NCBI GenBank assembly: GCA_000431975.1
Contig: HF988442.1
Location: 1 to 20,423 of the forward strand
Source of the DNA: Prevotella sp. CAG:924
GTDB taxonomy: Bacteria > Bacteroidota > Bacteroidia > Bacteroidales > Bacteroidaceae
Reading direction: 5' to 3'
DNA: 20,423 nt
Shown here piece after piece: positions 16,311-20,423 of the stretch (its first letter is position 1; each line of letters starts with the position of its first letter). Made by a program: the position numbers and the translations under genes. The notes under the pieces are model-generated. The model was not told the DNA's origin. It ran no database searches and was given only the letters and a program-made list of their open reading frames with translations.

Positions 16311-16337
16311 TGTTACCTTTGTGAAACTATCTGTTAC
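16311..16337 (+). promoter_or_regulatory. Candidate operator: paired TGTTAC direct repeats
   Basis: TGTTAC occurs at 16311-16316 and again at 16332-16337, 21 bp start to start, or two helical turns. The pair lies 32-58 bp upstream of the -7 box of the first GH43 gene. This is a suitable place and geometry for a dimeric AraC-type activator such as the adjacent hybrid sensor. The assignment is inferred. Confidence 0.4.
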
Positions 16338-16368
16338 ATATTTCCCTCTTGAAAAAGGATAGATATAC

Positions 16369-16376
16369 TATCTTTG
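16369..16376 (+). promoter_or_regulatory. -7 box of the GH43-esterase operon promoter
   Basis: TATCTTTG fits TAnnTTTG and lies 25 nt before the ATG at 16402. There is no good TTTG at the -33 distance, as expected for an activator-dependent promoter. A perfect inverted repeat GATAG-ATATA-CTATC (16358-16372) overlaps the box. Confidence 0.68.
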
Positions 16377-16401
16377 CAAAGTACTAAATTAATCCATAAA
16401 A

Positions 16402-17760
16402 ATGAAAACTGCAAAGAAACTGATTTTTACTATTGCGACCTGTGCCTGCGCTCTTTCTGCCCATGCTCAGAATCCGATCATTCCTACATGGTACACTCCC
16501 GATCCTGCACCTTACGTTCATGGAGACACCCTCTATCTGTTCACCGACCATGACGAAGATGATGCGCAATATTTCAAGATGAAGGACTATCTGCTCTTCT
16601 CCACTACCGACATGGCCAACTGGACCTATCGTGGCACCCCGTTGTCTACCGCCACATTCTCATGGGCTCGTCAGGGTGACAACGCCTGGGCAGCTCAATG
16701 TGTTGAGCGTAACGGTCGCTGGTACTGGTATGTGGCTATCGAAGATTCCACACTCCACCAACATTGCATCGCCGTAGCATCGGCTCCCTCTCCCACCGGT
16801 CCCTATACAGACCCTCTGGGACACGCATTGGCCAAAGGCGACGACCGTTATATCGATCCCTCTGTCTTTATCGACAAAGACGGACAGGCCTATCTCTTCT
16901 GGGGTAACAACGGACTGTGGTACGCACCCCTCAACGAAGACATGATCTCTCTGAAAGAACCTGCCCGTCAAGTCAACGTAGACGACTCTACCGCCTTTGG
17001 CCCAAAGGTGATGAAGACATCATGGAAGGGTGAGAGCAGGATGATGACAGGCTATGAAGAGGCTCCCTGGATCTATCGTATCGGCAACACTTATTTCTTG
17101 GAGTATGCTGCCGGAGGCATTCCTGAGCATTGGGCTTATTCCACGGCCACCAATATCAACGGTCCCTGGACCTATCGTGGCCGAGTGATGAATGAGTCTC
17201 CCCGCAGCTTCACCATCCATGGCGGCTCAGTCAACTTCCGCGGTCATGACTATATGTTCTACCACACTGGCATGCTGCCCAATGGAGGCGGCTTCCGACG
17301 TTCAACAGCCGTCGAGGAGTTCCAGCGCGGCAAGGACGGCAGTATCCCTCTTATCCCCATCACCGACAAGGGAGTTAAGCCCATCGCCACACTCTCACCC
17401 TATCAGCGCGTAGAGGCTGAGACCATGGCGGCAGGCTATGACCTCAAGACCGACCGTCAGGCCGGTGACCAACACTGGCTTACACGCATCCATAACGGAT
17501 CATGGCAGAGCCTGCGAGCCGTCGATTTCGGCAAAGGTGCCCAATCGTTTACAGCCCGTGTCCGTGGCATCGATGGTGGCAGCATCATCGTCATCGTTGA
17601 TGGCAAGACCATTGCCACCCTGCCCGTAGCAGCCAATACCGACTGGCACAACATCACGGTTCCTATCACAAACTCACCTACCGGCATCCATGATCTCACC
17701 TTGCTGTATAGCGGTGGAGACAAGGAGCTCCTCGAAGCTGACTGGTGGCAGATGAAATAA
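16402..17760 (+). CDS. Secreted GH43 glycosidase with C-terminal CBM6
   Basis: The 452-residue protein begins with a signal peptide (1-23, ending SAHAQ, no lipobox cysteine), so it is probably periplasmic. The five-bladed GH43 catalytic domain covers about 26-330. The expected residues are visible: base D34 (TPDPAPYV), pKa-modulating D152 (YIDPSVFID) and acid E220 (YEEAPWIY). A CBM6-type beta-sandwich (about 332-452, starting RVEAETMA and ending DWWQMK) follows. GH43 enzymes of this layout are beta-xylosidases or alpha-L-arabinofuranosidases; which one cannot be told here. The CBM6 binding face looks altered compared with the second copy (IHNGSW instead of IDNGEYLEV). It is the first gene of a three-gene operon, 23 nt before the esterase. 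Confidence 0.9.
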   Translation: MKTAKKLIFTIATCACALSAHAQNPIIPTWYTPDPAPYVHGDTLYLFTDHDEDDAQYFKMKDYLLFSTTDMANWTYRGTPLSTATFSWARQGDNAWAAQCVERNGRWYWYVAIEDSTLHQHCIAVASAPSPTGPYTDPLGHALAKGDDRYIDPSVFIDKDGQAYLFWGNNGLWYAPLNEDMISLKEPARQVNVDDSTAFGPKVMKTSWKGESRMMTGYEEAPWIYRIGNTYFLEYAAGGIPEHWAYSTATNINGPWTYRGRVMNESPRSFTIHGGSVNFRGHDYMFYHTGMLPNGGGFRRSTAVEEFQRGKDGSIPLIPITDKGVKPIATLSPYQRVEAETMAAGYDLKTDRQAGDQHWLTRIHNGSWQSLRAVDFGKGAQSFTARVRGIDGGSIIVIVDGKTIATLPVAANTDWHNITVPITNSPTGIHDLTLLYSGGDKELLEADWWQMK

Positions 17761-17783
17761 CCCATCTTAAAAACCATGATATC

Positions 17784-18944
17784 ATGTCTATCAAAAGCCT
17801 ATTTTCCTACTTTCTACTCTGTGCCGGCATGACTTTAGTCTCCGGCACAGCAAGCGCACAGACCGACAGCATCCTGTTGCGGACCACCGCAGCTCCAACC
17901 AATGAGCACGGATTCGACTATCCGCGACTGGACAACGAACACCGCGCCTGGTTTCGTGTCCATGCTCCCGAGGTGCACCGTTTCCAAGTGGATATCTGCG
18001 GTAAGAAATACGACCTTACCAAAGATGCCGAGGGATGGTGGACAGGCCATACCGATCCGCTCGTTGTCGGATTTCACTATTACTTCCTAGTCGTCGATGG
18101 CTTCCGTGTGAGCGACCCCGCCAGTTGCACCTTCTATGGCTGCAGCCGCGATGCCTCCGCACTGGAAGTGCCCGAAGGACCGGAAGGCGACTACTACCGT
18201 CCCCAGCAGGTTCCTCATGGCCAGGTGCGTGCCGTGACTTACTACGCCGGCAGCCAACGGCAGTTCCGCCGGTGCTATGTCTACACACCTGCAGAATATG
18301 AGACCAACTCAACCCGCCGCTATCCTGTTCTCTATCTACAGCACGGCTTCGGCGAAGATGAGACGGGATGGAGCACACAAGGCTACATGTACAATATCCT
18401 CGATAATCAGATAGCCGAAAAGAAATGTGTGCCCATGATCGTTGTCATGGAAAGCGGCGACATCGAGAATCCCCGCGGCAGCAATGACCGGAGCAAGTTC
18501 AACACTTTCGGTGCTACCTATGATACGCTGCTTGTCCGCGATCTGATACCGATGATCGACAGCACCTTCCGCACGCTCACCGACCGTGACCATCGTGCCA
18601 TGGCAGGCCTGTCATTCGGAGGCAAGCAGACCTTTGATGTCACACTGACACACCTCGACAAGTTCTCTTATATCGGCGGGTTTAGCGGTGCCATCTTCGG
18701 GCTCGATCTGAAGACCGCCTACAATGGCGTCTTCACTGACGCGGCAGCCTTCAACCGCAAGGTGCACTATCTGTTCCTGGGATGCGGCACAGAAGAGAAT
18801 ATGGGAACAGCCCAGCTCGCCCAGTCGCTACGTGATATGGGCATCCGAGTCGACACTTTCATCTCGCAAGGTACAGCACACGAGTGGCTCACCTGGCGCC
18901 GTTGCCTCAACGCTTTCATACCCCACCTGTTCAAAGCAGAATAA
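17784..18944 (+). CDS. Secreted CE1-type esterase (feruloyl/acetyl xylan esterase-like)
   Basis: The 386-residue protein has a signal peptide (1-26, ending TASAQ) and an N-terminal Ig-like/CBM48-type domain (about 30-120). An alpha/beta-hydrolase domain of the esterase D/CE1 family follows. The nucleophile is S277 in GLSFGG, the catalytic histidine is H366 in GTAHEWLTWR, and the acid is probably E337 or E338 (GCGTEEN). YPVLYLQHGFGEDETGW is the oxyanion-side segment. Between two GH43 genes, the likely job is to remove feruloyl or acetyl esters from xylan side chains; the exact ester is not known. The ATG at 17784 is chosen because it opens the signal peptide. An upstream in-frame start at 17745 would lie inside the GH43 gene. 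It is the second gene of the operon. Confidence 0.87.
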   Translation: MSIKSLFSYFLLCAGMTLVSGTASAQTDSILLRTTAAPTNEHGFDYPRLDNEHRAWFRVHAPEVHRFQVDICGKKYDLTKDAEGWWTGHTDPLVVGFHYYFLVVDGFRVSDPASCTFYGCSRDASALEVPEGPEGDYYRPQQVPHGQVRAVTYYAGSQRQFRRCYVYTPAEYETNSTRRYPVLYLQHGFGEDETGWSTQGYMYNILDNQIAEKKCVPMIVVMESGDIENPRGSNDRSKFNTFGATYDTLLVRDLIPMIDSTFRTLTDRDHRAMAGLSFGGKQTFDVTLTHLDKFSYIGGFSGAIFGLDLKTAYNGVFTDAAAFNRKVHYLFLGCGTEENMGTAQLAQSLRDMGIRVDTFISQGTAHEWLTWRRCLNAFIPHLFKAE

Positions 18945-18985
18945 CAGCTACGACAAAACAAATATCAACAAGCAAAAACAATCCA

Positions 18986-20296
18986 ATGAAAAAAATTACT
19001 ATCACCCTTTTAGCTATGCTGACGGCCTTTCCTGTTTTTGCACAACGTCCTATCATACAGACAAAGTTCACCGCCGATCCGGCACCGATGGTTCACCGCG
19101 ACACCGTCTATCTCTACACGACACACGATGAGGACGATGCTGAGGGATTCAAGATGCGGGACTGGCTTCTCTACACCTCTACCGACATGGTAAACTGGAC
19201 CGACCACGGAGCCGTAGCCTCACTGAAAGACTTCAAGTGGTACGACGGTGACAATGGCGCCTGGGCCGAGCAGGTGATCTACCGCAACGGCAAATTCTAT
19301 ATGTATTGTCCTATCCACGGTCATGGTATCGGCGTACTTGAAGCCGACTCCCCTTATGGTCCTTTCCGCGATCCTATCGGTAAACCCATCGTCTGGCAAA
19401 AGGAACACTGGAACGATATCGACCCCACTGCCTTCATCGATGAGGATGGACAGGCCTATCTCTACTGGGGTAACCCCAATGTCTACTATGTCAAGCTCAA
19501 CGAGGACATGACCTCCTATTCAGGAGAGATCCACATGCTGGAGAATCCCGATCACTATCAGGAAGGCCCTTGGTTCTACAGACGTCAGGGCCACTACTAT
19601 CTGGCTTACGCCTCCACCTGCTGCCCGGAAGGACTAGGCTATGCCATGAGCGACTCTCCCACAGGTCCCTGGACCTTCCGTGGTTACATCATGTCTCCCA
19701 CAGAACGCACACGAGGCAACCATCCCGGCATCATCGACTATAAGGGACATTCCTATATCTTCGGCTTTAACTACGAGCTTAACTACCGTATCTGCAACGA
19801 GCACCATGAGCGCCGCTCCGTACATGTAGCTGAGATGCACTACAATCCTGACGGTACCATCCAAGAGGTGCCCTACTGGTCTGAGACCCGCCTGGAGCAA
19901 CTTGGACACTTCGATCCTTTCCGCCGCGTAGAGGCCGAGACCATGGCCTGGGGATGGGGATTGAAGACCGGAAAGAAGGCCGACGGCAACATCTACGTCA
20001 ACAACATTGATAATGGAGAATACCTCGAAGTACAAGGTGTAGACTTCAAGAAAGGTGCACGACAAATCTCCATGACAGCTGCCGCCACGGAAGCCAGCAC
20101 CATTGAAGTACGTCTCGATAGCGTGGCCGGCCCGCTGGCCGGCATCATCAAGGTGACACCCACCGGCTCTATTGACACCTACCACGCCTTCACCGCCAAA
20201 CTCAAGAAAATAGGTGGCATTCACGATCTTTACTTCTGCTTTAAAGGACAAACAGGCAAAGACGCGCTACGCTTAGACTGGTGGCAGATGAGATAA
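18986..20296 (+). CDS. Secreted GH43 glycosidase with C-terminal CBM6 (second copy)
   Basis: The 436-residue protein has the same layout as the GH43 encoded at 16402-17760: signal peptide (1-20, ending VFAQ), GH43 domain (about 22-305) and CBM6 (about 309-436). The catalytic residues are D31 (ADPAPMV), D146 (DIDPTAFID) and E193 (YQEGPWFY). The two share runs such as HDEDDA-x2-FKM and end in DWWQM plus one basic residue, so they are paralogues. They are well diverged, which suggests different bonds or side chains as targets. Its CBM6 keeps the canonical IDNGEYLEVQGVDF. The ATG at 18986 opens the signal peptide; longer versions would overlap the esterase. It is the last gene of the operon, 41 nt after the esterase. 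Confidence 0.9.
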   Translation: MKKITITLLAMLTAFPVFAQRPIIQTKFTADPAPMVHRDTVYLYTTHDEDDAEGFKMRDWLLYTSTDMVNWTDHGAVASLKDFKWYDGDNGAWAEQVIYRNGKFYMYCPIHGHGIGVLEADSPYGPFRDPIGKPIVWQKEHWNDIDPTAFIDEDGQAYLYWGNPNVYYVKLNEDMTSYSGEIHMLENPDHYQEGPWFYRRQGHYYLAYASTCCPEGLGYAMSDSPTGPWTFRGYIMSPTERTRGNHPGIIDYKGHSYIFGFNYELNYRICNEHHERRSVHVAEMHYNPDGTIQEVPYWSETRLEQLGHFDPFRRVEAETMAWGWGLKTGKKADGNIYVNNIDNGEYLEVQGVDFKKGARQISMTAAATEASTIEVRLDSVAGPLAGIIKVTPTGSIDTYHAFTAKLKKIGGIHDLYFCFKGQTGKDALRLDWWQMR

Positions 20297-20337
20297 AGCA
20301 AGTTCACAAACGATATCAATAATAAAAAATTCTCTGC

Positions 20338-20382
20338 AACACGTCAATGACTCCTTTCTATGAGTCATTGACGTGTTTTTTG
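20338..20382 (+). terminator. Terminator of the GH43-esterase operon
   Basis: A 16-bp perfect inverted repeat (20338-20353 with 20362-20377) with an 8-nt loop, followed by a run of T residues to 20381. It closes the operon 41 nt after the last stop. The remaining 41 bases to the window end show no feature. Confidence 0.92.
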
Positions 20383-20423
20383 TATTCCAAAATATTGCTG
20401 TCCGGTAAAAAAGGAAATGGCAT

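Noticed and set aside
18016..18378. 120-codon minus-strand frame inside the esterase gene
   Set aside because: Its composition is rich in Arg, Ser and His, typical of an antisense shadow of a GC-rich gene.
18884..18985. Upstream 34-codon extension of the second GH43 gene
   Set aside because: It overlaps the esterase gene and would put residues ahead of the signal peptide.

Overview
The window looks like chromosomal DNA of a Bacteroidota bacterium, most likely Prevotella or a close relative. Four things point there: promoters with a TAnnTTTG -7 box, genes without clear Shine-Dalgarno sequences, a hybrid two-component system (periplasmic propeller, histidine kinase, receiver and AraC domain in one chain), and secreted GH43-CBM6 enzymes. 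No rRNA, tRNA or CRISPR array was seen.

Left part (1-6971, all minus strand). A branched-chain amino acid operon runs right to left: leuA, leuC, leuD, a second LeuA-family synthase (probably citramalate synthase), leuB. Ahead of leuA is a complete transcription attenuator: a promoter, a 26-codon leader peptide with six Ile codons, an antiterminator and a competing terminator. Ile rather than Leu control fits a citramalate synthase, because LeuC, LeuD and LeuB can also convert citramalate to 2-oxobutyrate, the Ile precursor. The operon ends in a strong hairpin. Directly after its T-rich tail the sequence turns into what appears to be the 5' end of a group IIC intron, which runs off the left edge. 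Insertion just behind a terminator is the typical habit of that class.

Middle part (6972-12042): housekeeping genes. dnaB (minus) and ispE (plus) are divergent. pyrH (plus) has its own promoter and a strong terminator. psd and pssA (minus) form a 1-nt-spaced phosphatidylethanolamine pair that converges on pyrH.

Right part (12131-20423, plus strand): a polysaccharide-utilisation locus without SusC/SusD in view. A hybrid two-component sensor/regulator is followed by a three-gene operon: GH43-CBM6, a CE1-type esterase, and a second GH43-CBM6. All three products carry signal peptides. The enzymes suggest removal of side chains and ester groups from (arabino)xylan fragments. Two TGTTAC repeats 21 bp apart upstream of the first GH43 promoter are candidate binding sites for the AraC domain. 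A 16-bp perfect hairpin ends the operon.

The two observations most worth following are the Ile-codon attenuator on a leu-type operon and the intron-like element joined to that operon's terminator. Statements about families and consensus sequences come from general knowledge; no search was run.
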